From: Methanoculleus chikugoensis
GTDB taxonomy: Archaea; Halobacteriota; Methanomicrobia; Methanomicrobiales; Methanoculleaceae
Assembly: GCF_019669965.1 (NCBI RefSeq)
Contig: NZ_AP019781.1
Coordinates: 186,001 to 250,000, forward strand
Direction: 5' to 3'
Length of the DNA stretch: 64,000 bases
In this document: piece by piece, positions 35,217 through 45,304 of the stretch
How the letters are laid out: each line of letters begins with the position of its first letter
Position numbering within the stretch: position 1 is the first letter of the stretch
Program-made: the position numbers and the translations under genes
Notes under the pieces: model-generated
What the model was told of the DNA's origin: nothing
Seen by the model: only the letters and a program-made list of their open reading frames with translations
The model's database searches: none

Positions 35217-35522
35217 CTATCGTTCGTCATGGTCACCCCCGCTACAGGAAATGGGTATTTCAATACTCTGAATGTCGAGGATCTTCAGGATCTGAACCGC
35301 CTGATCCGATCGGATCCTGTACCAGATGTTTACGCCGTCCCTCCGCGACTCCAGGACCCCGGCCTCCTCCAGGATCCTGAGGTGCTGCGAGACTGTCGGT
35401 TGTGCCTTTCCAACGGCCGGCACGAGGGTACACGCGCATCGCTCGCCATCCATCAGGCATTGGACGATCTTTACTCGTGTCTCATCGGCGAGAGCTTTCA
35501 GCAGTTTTATCTTCCCTTGCAC
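35217..35522 (-). CDS. arsR: ArsR-family metalloregulator
   Basis: A 101-residue winged-helix repressor. The metal site is ERCACTL (Cys29, Cys31), the classic ArsR As(III)-type Cys-x-Cys in helix 3. The DNA-binding helix is AQPTVSQHLRIL (about residues 40-51), and the wing is SRRDGVNIWYRI. An extra Cys (ISCSGG) is near the C-terminus. The start is GTG at 35522, without a clear ribosome binding site. A dyad overlapping an AT-rich promoter lies 14 bases upstream. It leads the P-ATPase/ACR3 operon. Confidence 0.92.
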   Translation of the reverse strand: MQGKIKLLKALADETRVKIVQCLMDGERCACTLVPAVGKAQPTVSQHLRILEEAGVLESRRDGVNIWYRIRSDQAVQILKILDIQSIEIPISCSGGDHDER

Positions 35523-35536
35523 ACCCGGATATTGGT

Positions 35537-35556
35537 ATATTCAAATATATGAATAT
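35537..35556. promoter_or_regulatory. Probable ArsR operator
   Basis: ATATTCA and TGAATAT, exact complements seven bases long, are separated by AATATA. The dyad overlaps the AT-rich promoter of arsR, 14 bases from its start. ArsR proteins bind such AT-rich imperfect dyads. Confidence 0.65.
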
Positions 35557-35692
35557 GATCGCGCTGATCGGGATCCGGCGTCTCCTGAGTCGGGCCCGGC
35601 CGGAGACGGGTGTGGGCCGCCGGTACTGAGGAAAACGTCTGTAGAGGTAATCAGACGCGGTGCTGAACGTCACCCTCCGGTTTCGGGACCGG

Positions 35693-35734
35693 TGGTACGG
35701 CGGGGAGGCGACAGTGACTTGTCCCGCTACCACC
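35693..35734 (+). promoter_or_regulatory. Stem-loop in the leader of the DUF2703 gene
   Basis: GTGGTA at 35693-35698 pairs with TACCAC at 35729-35734, and an inner GCGGG (from 35700) pairs with CCCGC at 35724-35728, with a two-base bulge. The hairpin ends four bases before the strong GGAGGAGG ribosome binding site (35739-35746), so it could affect translation or stabilise the transcript. Confidence 0.5.
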
Positions 35735-35751
35735 AACGGAGGAGGTACACC

Positions 35752-36144
35752 ATGAAGAAGGAACTCGTCATCGAATGGAAACACATCGGAAACGAGATCG
35801 AGAAGACCGCCGAAGAGTTTGAGGAGACCGGAATGACGCTTTCGGCCGTTCTCGCGGAGATCCGGATGCTCCTCGAGATGGAGGGGGTCAGCGTCCGGGT
35901 GGACGAGACCGTCCTCCCCGATGATGCCCCCGCAGGATCGGAGCGCCTCCTCTTCAACGGCATCCCGGTCGAGGAACTCCTGGAGGGGGTCGAGGTGACG
36001 ACCACGTCCTGCTCCTGCGCATCCTGCGACTCCTGCGGGGGAAACGCGGAGTGCCGGACGCTCCGCTACAACGGCGAGGAGTACGAGGCAATCCCGCCGG
36101 AACTGATCGGGCGGGCGGCCGCAAAAGCGCTCGAAATGGAGTGA
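35752..36144 (+). CDS. DUF2703-like Cys-rich protein
   Basis: A 130-residue acidic protein of the DUF2703 type, often found next to arsenic or mercury resistance genes. The fold looks thioredoxin-like (KKELVIEWKHIG, then a long helix). The Cys cluster at residues 87-101 is CSC, then single Cys at 92, 95 and 101. Start ATG at 35752 with a strong ribosome binding site. It is transcribed away from arsR, so the ArsR operator region may serve both directions. A role in binding or reducing a metalloid is inferred. Confidence 0.8.
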   Translation: MKKELVIEWKHIGNEIEKTAEEFEETGMTLSAVLAEIRMLLEMEGVSVRVDETVLPDDAPAGSERLLFNGIPVEELLEGVEVTTTSCSCASCDSCGGNAECRTLRYNGEEYEAIPPELIGRAAAKALEME

Positions 36145-36148
36145 GGCC

Positions 36149-36496
36149 GTGACGGAACCCGTCACCCTCGTCACCTGTTCAGGCCTCTCGAACACCGGGA
36201 AGCTGACCGGCCGGGTGGGGATGGTGGTCCTGCAGCGGTATCCGGGCGCAATAGAGACCTCGATCCCGGCGAACCGCCTGCCTGCGTCGCTTTCCGGCCG
36301 AATCCTCGCGCTGGACGGCTGCGAGGACGCCTGTGCGCTCAAAAAACTCCGGGAGAACAGGGTCGAGCCGGACCTGCATGTCGTCGCGACCGAATGCGGG
36401 GTCGTCGAAAACGGTATGGCGGAGCCCCGGTTCGACGAGATCGAGCGGCTCGCGGGCGCGGTAATCGAGGCGATCCGGAGCGGGCAGCAGCCCTGA
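36149..36496 (+). CDS. DGC-domain (putative zinc-binding) protein
   Basis: A 115-residue protein of the DGC family: VTCSGLSNTGKLTGRVG (Cys10), ILALDGCEDACALKKL (Cys58, Cys62; the DGC signature), and VVATECGVVE (Cys83). The four cysteines are thought to bind zinc or another soft metal. Start GTG at 36149, four bases after the DUF2703 stop, so the two are co-transcribed. The function of the family is unproven; the arsenic context is suggestive. Confidence 0.85.
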   Translation: MTEPVTLVTCSGLSNTGKLTGRVGMVVLQRYPGAIETSIPANRLPASLSGRILALDGCEDACALKKLRENRVEPDLHVVATECGVVENGMAEPRFDEIERLAGAVIEAIRSGQQP

Positions 36497-36501
36497 GTGC
36501 A

Positions 36502-37194
36502 TCACCCTTCCGGGCCGTAGCGCCGCCGGAGGATTGCCGGGGCACTCGGGGAACCCCCGGCGACCGCCTCGGCGAAGAGGGGAGCATCGTTGGCAATGCG
36601 ATCCCCCGGAACCGGAGGCGCCGGAACCGGGGAGAACGTCTGCGCCTCCCGCCACTCCCAGACGGCATCCATCACGGCGTCCGCCGTCGCCATAACGCTC
36701 GCGGCCCCGACGTCCACCACGACGGGGTTCGTGATATTCCACCGCTCGACGACGGTATCGAGGAGCCGGCGCCGGACCGTCCAGACCATCGGCGGGTGCG
36801 GGTGCGCGGTCAATCGGTCGAGTTGCTCCGCCCAGACCACGCCCTGGAGCTCGAACCTCCCCACCTCGTCGATGACCATCAGATCGGTCTCCCGCGGGTC
36901 GGGCGGCGCGAGCGCCCGGCGGCCGAACGCGAGTCCTTCGGGGCGGAAGTAGAACCGGCCGTGGGCCTCGCACCGGGGATCGGGGTCGATCGAACAGAGT
37001 TCCTCGTGCTCGCCGGTGGCAAGGTCGACCAGGGTGAACCCCGACCGCCGCCCGTCCCGCACGTGTCCGGGGGCGATGACCCCGCGGGCACGCACGTTCA
37101 GCCCGACGATGAGCCCGAGAACCAGGTGCAGGAACGTCGTCTTGCACTGGCCCTGCCCGCCGGTGATGATGAAGACCGGCGCCCGGCGGTTCAT
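36502..37194 (-). CDS. P-loop NTPase (THEP1-like) with altered Walker A
   Basis: A 230-residue protein similar to archaeal nucleoside-triphosphatases. The Walker A region FIITGGQGQCKTTFL (residues 8-22) has Cys18 in the place of the last invariant Gly of GxxxxGKT. Walker B is TDLMVIDEVGRFEL (about residue 105), a strong match to THEP1. The start ATG at 37194 is eight bases behind GGAGGG. It converges on the DGC gene. Confidence 0.75.
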   Translation of the reverse strand: MNRRAPVFIITGGQGQCKTTFLHLVLGLIVGLNVRARGVIAPGHVRDGRRSGFTLVDLATGEHEELCSIDPDPRCEAHGRFYFRPEGLAFGRRALAPPDPRETDLMVIDEVGRFELQGVVWAEQLDRLTAHPHPPMVWTVRRRLLDTVVERWNITNPVVVDVGAASVMATADAVMDAVWEWREAQTFSPVPAPPVPGDRIANDAPLFAEAVAGGSPSAPAILRRRYGPEG

Positions 37195-37383
37195 TCGGGG
37201 AGCCCTCCGCTGCCAGAGATCGGATGGGGAATGGTGGATATATCCCGGCCGGGGAGAATGTTCGCTCCGGAGTACATACATATATTTCCGGGCTGCTCAT
37301 ATAAATCACTTTTACTCGCGAGGTTTGTTTATTTGATCTTGTTGACCTGGTGGGCCAGGCCTCCCGGGATGCCGCCCTCCATC

Positions 37384-37392
37384 AGTATAAGT
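37384..37392 (+). promoter_or_regulatory. TATA box of the cyclophilin gene
   Basis: AGTATAAGT, about 42 bases before the start at 37430, leaves room for a short leader with GGAG at 37417-37420. Confidence 0.55.
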
Positions 37393-37429
37393 AGAAAAAC
37401 GGGACAATACCATAACGGAGTTAATGACT

Positions 37430-37915
37430 ATGGCTGAGAAGAACGTCGTGCTCCACACGACCATGGGAGATATCACGATCCGCCTCTACGACGACATGCC
37501 GGTGACCGCGGGAAACTTTGAGAAACTCGCAAAATCCGGGTTCTACGACGGCACGATCTTTCACCGCGTGATCGCGAACTTCATGATCCAGGGCGGCGAT
37601 CCCACCGGCACCGGGACGGGCGGCCCGGGCTACACCATCACCGACGAGTTCGTGAAGGGCCACTCAAATGTCCGGGGGACGATCGCGATGGCGAACACCG
37701 GACGCCCGAACACCGGCGGCAGCCAGTTCTTCATCAACCTGGTGGACAACACCTACCTCGACTGGGACAACCCCCAGACGCCGAGCGCCCACCCGGTCTT
37801 TGGGGAGGTCGTCGGCGGGATGGACATCGTCGACAGGATCGGGAAGGTGAAGACGGGCTCCGCCGATAAGCCGAAGGTCCCCGTCCGGATCGAGAAGGCG
37901 GAAGTCCTGGAGTAA
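37430..37915 (+). CDS. Cyclophilin-type peptidyl-prolyl isomerase
   Basis: A 161-residue cyclophilin, a cytoplasmic proline isomerase that assists folding. FHRVIANFMIQGGDPTGTGTGG contains the catalytic Arg (about residue 44, block split here), MANTGRPNTGGSQFFI (about 89-104) and HPVFGEVVGGMD (about 125-136) follow. The start at 37430 has the better GGAG spacing (nine) than the ATG at 37424 (three). The next gene begins 9 bases after. Confidence 0.95.
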   Translation: MAEKNVVLHTTMGDITIRLYDDMPVTAGNFEKLAKSGFYDGTIFHRVIANFMIQGGDPTGTGTGGPGYTITDEFVKGHSNVRGTIAMANTGRPNTGGSQFFINLVDNTYLDWDNPQTPSAHPVFGEVVGGMDIVDRIGKVKTGSADKPKVPVRIEKAEVLE

Positions 37916-37924
37916 TCTCTTTTT

Positions 37925-38395
37925 ATGCGCCAGAGTGACGCCGGCCGCAGGGACCCGGGCGTGATCGAGGAGCGGATCGGCTATGCCTTTCGTGACCGCG
38001 CACTTCTCACGCGGGCGCTCACCCGCCTCGCCTACACCCTGGAGGCCGGCCTCCCTGCCGATGCTCACATGGACGCTCTCGCCACTCTCGGCGATGCGGT
38101 CATCAACGTGGCCGTCGTGGAGGCGGTGATCGCGAAGGGAGCGCACGACAAAGGCGCGATCACGAACCGCAAGATGAACCTGGTGAATATGACCCGGCTC
38201 CGCGCTCTCGCCGAAGACCTCGCTCTCGCGGACTACGTCCGCTGGGGGAAGGGCGAGGCCGCGCAGAAGGTCTGGACCTCCGGCCGGGTCCTCGCCGAGT
38301 GCCTGGAGGCGCTTGTCGGCGCCGTCTACCTTGACGGCGGGATGGAGGCGGCCGCGGGAGTGCTCCGGCGGCTCGGCCTCACGGAGAGCGTGTAA
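37925..38395 (+). CDS. RNase III-like domain protein
   Basis: A 156-residue single RNase III domain with no dsRNA-binding domain. DALATLGDAVINVAVVEA (about 50-67) is the signature helix, and AECLEALVGAVYLDGG (about 124-139) the second active-site helix. Compared with E. coli RNase III, Asp45 and Glu117 are kept (Asp57, Glu128), Asp114 is Glu125, but Glu41 is Ala53 and Glu38 is Asp50. So metal binding may be weak and the function partly structural. It probably forms a transcript with the cyclophilin gene. Confidence 0.8.
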   Translation: MRQSDAGRRDPGVIEERIGYAFRDRALLTRALTRLAYTLEAGLPADAHMDALATLGDAVINVAVVEAVIAKGAHDKGAITNRKMNLVNMTRLRALAEDLALADYVRWGKGEAAQKVWTSGRVLAECLEALVGAVYLDGGMEAAAGVLRRLGLTESV

Positions 38396-38463
38396 CCGTT
38401 CTCTCCGTCGAACGCTTCACACAACCCCCGGGGAAACCCGTTCGTCGATAGAAGGCAGTATAG

Positions 38464-38535
38464 CCTCACGCGAAGAGCGCGAAGCCGCGAAGGGGAGTTG
38501 CTCTCGGATAACCGTCCTTCGCGGCTTCGCGTGAG
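38464..38535. repeat. Dispersed palindromic element, copy 3
   Basis: Left arm CCTCACGCGAAG-AGCGCG-AAGCCGCGAAGG; right arm CCTTCGCGGCTTCGCGTGAG is complementary to it except for a nine-base insert in the left arm. The loop carries GGGGAGTTGCTCTC, which recurs (inverted) in copy 4 at 53082-53100. It lies between the RNase III-like gene and the transporter. Confidence 0.7.
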
Positions 38536-38591
38536 TCAATGATTTAGGATAATTTGAAGGAACTCATCCTTAGCGGAGCGATTCCTCTAAG

Positions 38592-39893
38592 TCAATTACC
38601 CTGTTCTTCCACCGCCGATCCCGGCAGGGGCTCTCTCGCCGGGGCAACGGCCGGCGGCCGCATCAGGAGCCAGGCGACGGCGAACCCCACCGCCGCGAGG
38701 GCCGCGACCCACGGGAAGACCCCGAGATACGTCCCGGTCGCCGTCCGGATGAACCCCGCGAGCTGCGGCCCGGCGATGGCGCCTGCGCCGTAGGCGAGGA
38801 AGACGACCCCATAGCAGCGCGGGTAGTCGCACGTCCCGAAGTAGGACGCCGTTGCCGTCGGCGCGATCGCAAGCCAGCCCCCGAGGCATCCCCAGAGGAC
38901 GGCGAACGAGACGACGTAGGCGGGCACGCCGGGCACGAGCCACATCAGGACGGACGCCGCCGCGATCAACGCAAACGTCAGCATCGCCGTCTTCTGCGGG
39001 GATATCCGGTCGGTGAGGTTCCCGAACGCCGGCCGGCCCAGCCCGTTGAAGACGGCGAAGAACCCGACGAGGAGCGTCGCGAGCCCCGCGTCGACCCCGG
39101 CGAGTTCGGTCCCGACCGGTTTTGCGATCGAGATCGCCATGAGCCCCGCGAGGCAGCCGACGAAGTAGCAGGCGAAGAGCCCGTAGAACGTTCCCGTCCG
39201 GAGCATCCCTCTCCGGTCGCACTCGCAGACCGGCGTCGTTCCGACCCCGGGCGCGGGTGCCGACCATCCCGCCGGCCGCCAGCCCTCCGGCGGGAACCGG
39301 AGCGGCAGGGCCGAGAGGACCAGCACGGCGATGAGCGCGGCCCCGAATATCCTGAACGTCGCCATCACCCCGTATGCGGCGATAAGGGCTCCGGCGGCGT
39401 TCGCGGTGACGAAGGCCGAGAACCCGAACCCGAGGAGGGCAAGCCCGACCGCGAGCCCCCGCCGGTCCGGGAACCACCGGGTAGCAACGGCGACCGGCGC
39501 CCCGTAGGCGATCCCGACCCCGAGACCGCCGATAACGCCGTAGACGATGTAGAGGGCCTCGACCGACGTCGCCGTCGAGGCGAGGAGCCACCCGAGGCCG
39601 GTGAGGAGCCCGCCGACGATCGTCACCCTCCGCGGGCCGTAGCGCTCGATGTACTTCCCGGCGAGCGGCATCGCTATCGCGAAGAAGGCGAGGAAGACCG
39701 AGAACGGGAGGAGAACCTCCGCCGCCGTCACCTCCCGGCCGAGCGTCGCGGTGAAGTGCGCCGCGAGCGGCGCCACAAATACGCTCCAGGAGTAGATGCT
39801 CCCGAGGCAGAGGTTGGCGACGAGGCCGAGGGCGACGAGCCCCCATCGCCCCTTCTCCGCAGGCAGCCCGAAGATCGTTGGTGTGTCCGTCAT
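38592..39893 (-). CDS. OFA-type major facilitator transporter
   Basis: A 433-residue protein with twelve predicted membrane helices, of the oxalate/formate antiporter (OFA) branch of the MFS. The start NLCLGSIYSWSVFVAPL and GLGVGIAYGAPVAVATRWFPDRRGLA (split) are typical. A Cys-containing cytoplasmic loop (PVCECDRRG) is at about residue 222. The gene begins 6 bases after acs, so the transporter is probably for acetate or a related monocarboxylate used by Acs. Confidence 0.9.
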   Translation of the reverse strand: MTDTPTIFGLPAEKGRWGLVALGLVANLCLGSIYSWSVFVAPLAAHFTATLGREVTAAEVLLPFSVFLAFFAIAMPLAGKYIERYGPRRVTIVGGLLTGLGWLLASTATSVEALYIVYGVIGGLGVGIAYGAPVAVATRWFPDRRGLAVGLALLGFGFSAFVTANAAGALIAAYGVMATFRIFGAALIAVLVLSALPLRFPPEGWRPAGWSAPAPGVGTTPVCECDRRGMLRTGTFYGLFACYFVGCLAGLMAISIAKPVGTELAGVDAGLATLLVGFFAVFNGLGRPAFGNLTDRISPQKTAMLTFALIAAASVLMWLVPGVPAYVVSFAVLWGCLGGWLAIAPTATASYFGTCDYPRCYGVVFLAYGAGAIAGPQLAGFIRTATGTYLGVFPWVAALAAVGFAVAWLLMRPPAVAPAREPLPGSAVEEQGN

Positions 39894-39899
39894 GACCGT

Positions 39900-41789
39900 C
39901 TACTCCTCGAGCGTTGAGATGTCGCCCGGATCCATGCCGAGCTCGCGGGCTTTCAGGACCCGGCGCATGATCTTGCCGCTCCGGGTCTTCGGGAGCCTGT
40001 CCATGAACTCGATCTCGGCCGGAACCGCGACGGGCCCGAGGCTCTTCCTGACGTGCCGGGCGAGGTCGTCGGTGAGGCCGTCGCCGGGGCTCACTCCCAC
40101 GCGGAGGGTGACGAACGCCTTGATGACGTGCCCTTTCAGGGGGTCGGGTTTCCCGATCACCGCGGCCTCCGCCACCGCGTCGTGGGAGACGAGCGCGCTC
40201 TCGACCTCGGCCGTCCCGATGTTGTGCCCGGCGACGACGATCAGGTCGTCCGCCCGGCCGAGGACCATGATGTAGCCGTCCTCGTCCTTCACCGCGAGGT
40301 CGCCTGCGGTGTAGCACCCCGGGATGGTCTTCCAGTAGGCGCGGTAACGCTCGTCGTTGCCGTGAACCGTCCGGAGCATGGCGGGCCAGGGCTCCCGGAT
40401 CACCAGGAACCCGCCGGTGCCGGGCGGGACCGGGAACCCCCTCCTGTCGACGACGTCCATGACAGCGCCCGGAATGGGTTTGCCGGCAAACCCCGGCTTC
40501 ATCGGTTCGCCGACCATCGTGGTGATCATGTGCATCCCGGTCTCGGTCTGCCACCAGGTGTCCACGATCGGGCACCGCCCGCCGCCGATGGTGCGGTAGT
40601 ACCACTCGAACGCCTCCGGGTTGAGCGGTTCGCCGACCGACCCGAGGATGCGGAGCGTCGAAAGGTCGTACTTCGCCGGCCACTCGTCACCGTAGCGCAT
40701 GAACATCCGGATGGCCGTCGGTGCGGTGTAGAAGATCGTCACCCCCAGATCCTGAACCAGCCGCCAGTAGGCGCCCGGATCCGGGTAGTCGGGCGTCCCT
40801 TCGGCGATGACGACGGTCGTCCCGACCGCAAGCGGGCCGTAGACGATGTAGCTGTGGCCGGTGATCCACCCGGGGTCGGCGGTGCACCAGAGGATATCGG
40901 TCTCCTTGATGTCGAAGTCGTGGCGGGCGGTGTAGTAGGTCCCGACCATGTAACCGCCGCAGGTGTGGACGATCCCCTTCGGTGCGCCGGTCGAACCGCT
41001 CGTATACAGGATGAAGAGCGGGTCCTCCGAGTCCATCACCTCCGCCGGGCAGTCGGGTGCGGCGCGGGCCACCAGATCGGCGTAGTCGACCTCCGTCCCG
41101 GGGTCGAGTTCGACAGCCGGGGTCTCCCTCCGGAGGACGACGACCCGCTCGACGGACGGTGTGTGGGCGAGCGCCTCACTCGCGAGTTCACGGAGCGGAA
41201 CGGTCTTTCCCCGACGGTAACCGACGTCCGCGATGACGAGGACCTTTGCCTCCGCGTCGTTGATCCGCATCGCGAGCGCGTCGGGCCCGAATCCGCCGAA
41301 GACCACCGAGTGGACGGCACCGATCCGGGCGCAGGCGAGCATCGCGACGATCTGCTCGGGGACGAGCGGCATGTAGATGCAGACCCGGTCGCCTTTCCCG
41401 ACGCCGAGGGACTTCAGGCCGTTTGCAAACCGCATCACCTCGTGGTGGAGGCCGTCGTAGGTGATGACCCGCTCCGCCCCGTCCTCACCGCGCCAGACGA
41501 TCGCCGGCTTATCCTTCCGGCTACCGGCGGCGTGGCGGTCCAGGCAGTTTGCGGTGATGTTTAACTTCGCGTTGACAAACCATCGCGCATACGGGGGGTT
41601 CCACTCCCTGACCCGGTCCCAGGACTCGAACCAGGAGAGTTCACGGGCGATCCGGTCCCAGAAAGCCTCCGGGTCACGCATGAACTCCTGGTATGCCCGG
41701 GTGTAGTCCGGTGTCCAGGCGGTTGCCTTGCACCGGGGGTCGGGGAGGTAGCGTTTCTCTTCCAGTTTCACGGTGAATGTCTGCTCCAT
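39900..41789 (-). CDS. acs: Acetyl-CoA synthetase (AMP-forming)
   Basis: A 629-residue enzyme making acetyl-CoA from acetate, ATP and CoA. The adenylate motif YTSGSTGAPKG is at about 265, DTWWQTETGMH at about 414, and the C-terminal catalytic Lys is in KTRSGKIMRR (about 608). Hydrogenotrophic Methanomicrobiales often need acetate as a carbon source, which this enzyme would activate. It has a good ribosome binding site (GAGGAAGT). The upstream gap carries repeats that may bind a regulator. It is transcribed with the OFA transporter. Confidence 0.96.
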   Translation of the reverse strand: MEQTFTVKLEEKRYLPDPRCKATAWTPDYTRAYQEFMRDPEAFWDRIARELSWFESWDRVREWNPPYARWFVNAKLNITANCLDRHAAGSRKDKPAIVWRGEDGAERVITYDGLHHEVMRFANGLKSLGVGKGDRVCIYMPLVPEQIVAMLACARIGAVHSVVFGGFGPDALAMRINDAEAKVLVIADVGYRRGKTVPLRELASEALAHTPSVERVVVLRRETPAVELDPGTEVDYADLVARAAPDCPAEVMDSEDPLFILYTSGSTGAPKGIVHTCGGYMVGTYYTARHDFDIKETDILWCTADPGWITGHSYIVYGPLAVGTTVVIAEGTPDYPDPGAYWRLVQDLGVTIFYTAPTAIRMFMRYGDEWPAKYDLSTLRILGSVGEPLNPEAFEWYYRTIGGGRCPIVDTWWQTETGMHMITTMVGEPMKPGFAGKPIPGAVMDVVDRRGFPVPPGTGGFLVIREPWPAMLRTVHGNDERYRAYWKTIPGCYTAGDLAVKDEDGYIMVLGRADDLIVVAGHNIGTAEVESALVSHDAVAEAAVIGKPDPLKGHVIKAFVTLRVGVSPGDGLTDDLARHVRKSLGPVAVPAEIEFMDRLPKTRSGKIMRRVLKARELGMDPGDISTLEE

Positions 41790-42139
41790 ACTTCCTCAAT
41801 TTACACGATTCATCATACCCGATTGCCGCGGCCGGTCCCCGAATGGGCCACCGTACCGTGCAAAAGTGGCTGATCCTCCGACCGACAACCTTTCCGGCCG
41901 CTCGGTCCGTGGTTGTGCTGCCGTACATGCGGTCGCCGGCAACCGGTGCCGGCTCCGCCGGGAGCGTAATCTTCCCGGGCGCCTCCTCCCGCGCGGCGCC
42001 GCTATCTTACATGATCTATCATGAAGAATTTATCACGATCTATAATGTAAAATCTAAAAAATAAATGTTGCGGTCGGCCAGGTGGGGCTTCCGGGCCCGG
42101 GCAAGGGGCCGGTTTCCCCTGTTTCTGGCCAGAAAGGCA
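41790..42139. other. acs upstream region
   Basis: A gap of 350 bases with no convincing gene. The part near 42000-42065 is AT-rich and holds two similar 14-base motifs. It probably contains the acs promoter, in which case acs has a leader of about 200 bases. The part near 42066-42139 is the 3' side of corA. Confidence 0.5.
42010..42047 (-). promoter_or_regulatory. Paired repeat elements upstream of acs
   Basis: On the minus strand CATTATAGATCGTG (42047-42034) and CATGATAGATCATG (42023-42010) are direct repeats that match at 12 of 14 bases and are 24 bases apart. The second is also a dyad (CATGAT and ATCATG around two bases). They lie in the AT-rich promoter-like part upstream of acs. Confidence 0.5.
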
Positions 42140-43081
42140 CTACAACCAGCCCTTCCGGTTAATGGCCACCGCGATGAGCGAGGAGACGATCAGGGAGAGA
42201 ACGATGATGATGAGGAACCCGTAGGGGTGGTCCTCGAGGGGGACCGGGACGTTCATACCGAGGAAACTCGCGATCATTGTGGGGATCGCGAGGATGATGG
42301 TGATCGATGTGAGGAGTTTCAAGATGTTGTTGAAGTTGTTCGATATGATCGAGGCGAAGGCATCCATCGTCTCGGTGAGGATCGTCGAGTACGTGCTTGC
42401 CATCTCGATCGCCTGCTTGTTCTCGACGATGACGTCTTCGAGGAGGTCGGTGTCGTCCTCGTACATCCGGAGCGGCTGGAACGTCAGGGTCTTGTCGAGG
42501 ACGCTCTGGTTGCTCCGGAGCGACGTCGAGAAGTAAACCAGGCTCTTTTTGAGGTTCATCAACTGGATCAGTTCCTTATTTCGCATCGACTGGTTCAGTT
42601 CGGCCCCAATCCGGTCGGATAATCGCTCGATCTGGCGCAGGTACTGGAGGAAGTAGGACGCGTTCCGGAAGAGGATCTGCAGTACGAACCGGGTCTTCTT
42701 GAAGGTGTAGAAGAGCTTCACCCGGCCGTTCGCAAAGTCCTGGATGATCGCGTTCTCGCGGAGGCAGACCGTGACGATGGTGTCGGGCGTGACGATGATC
42801 CCGAGCGGCATCGTCGTGTAGAGGATCGTCTGTTCCGGGTAGGGCACCGGGATATCGATGACGATCAGGGTGATGCCGTCCTCGTTCTCGGTCCGCGGCC
42901 GCTCCTCCTCATCGAGCGCCGCCCGGAGGTAGTCGCCCGGAATGGAGAGCCTTGCCGAGACCTCCTCGATCTCTTCCCGCAGCGGATTGATCATCGAAAC
43001 CCAGGAACCGGGCTCGAACGTGCCGGTCTCCTCCGTCCGTGGCACCGGGGCCGCTTCAACTGTGCGATAGATGTGGAACAT
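42140..43081 (-). CDS. corA: CorA-type divalent cation transporter
   Basis: A 313-residue transporter of Mg2+ or Co2+/Ni2+. The long N-terminal cytoplasmic domain is followed by two C-terminal helices, with the pore signature GMNVP (about residues 275-279) after the first one. The C-terminus RKGWL is basic. The start ATG is at 43081. Confidence 0.92.
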   Translation of the reverse strand: MFHIYRTVEAAPVPRTEETGTFEPGSWVSMINPLREEIEEVSARLSIPGDYLRAALDEEERPRTENEDGITLIVIDIPVPYPEQTILYTTMPLGIIVTPDTIVTVCLRENAIIQDFANGRVKLFYTFKKTRFVLQILFRNASYFLQYLRQIERLSDRIGAELNQSMRNKELIQLMNLKKSLVYFSTSLRSNQSVLDKTLTFQPLRMYEDDTDLLEDVIVENKQAIEMASTYSTILTETMDAFASIISNNFNNILKLLTSITIILAIPTMIASFLGMNVPVPLEDHPYGFLIIIVLSLIVSSLIAVAINRKGWL

Positions 43082-43181
43082 GGTCTCTCACCCCGCCCGC
43101 GGGAGAGTTCACATTCTACTGTTGTCGGCGGGCGGGATGAAGGTATGGACGCCTGGAAGAGACCGGGCCTGACCGGGCCTG

Positions 43182-43189
43182 AAAAAAAA
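43182..43189 (-). terminator. Terminator of the pyrophosphatase gene
   Basis: Eight A on the plus strand, i.e. eight T on the minus strand, two bases after the hppA stop. A direct repeat GACCGGGCCT lies next to it. Confidence 0.6.
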
Positions 43190-43191
43190 GG

Positions 43192-45216
<2,025 letters not shown>

Positions 45217-45304
45217 CTCTCTGCATTCCTCCGATTGTGTAACATATACAATGGGATTCAACAGTTTTAAACATGCGGAAAGTATTCAGGAAAAAGAACG
45301 GGTG

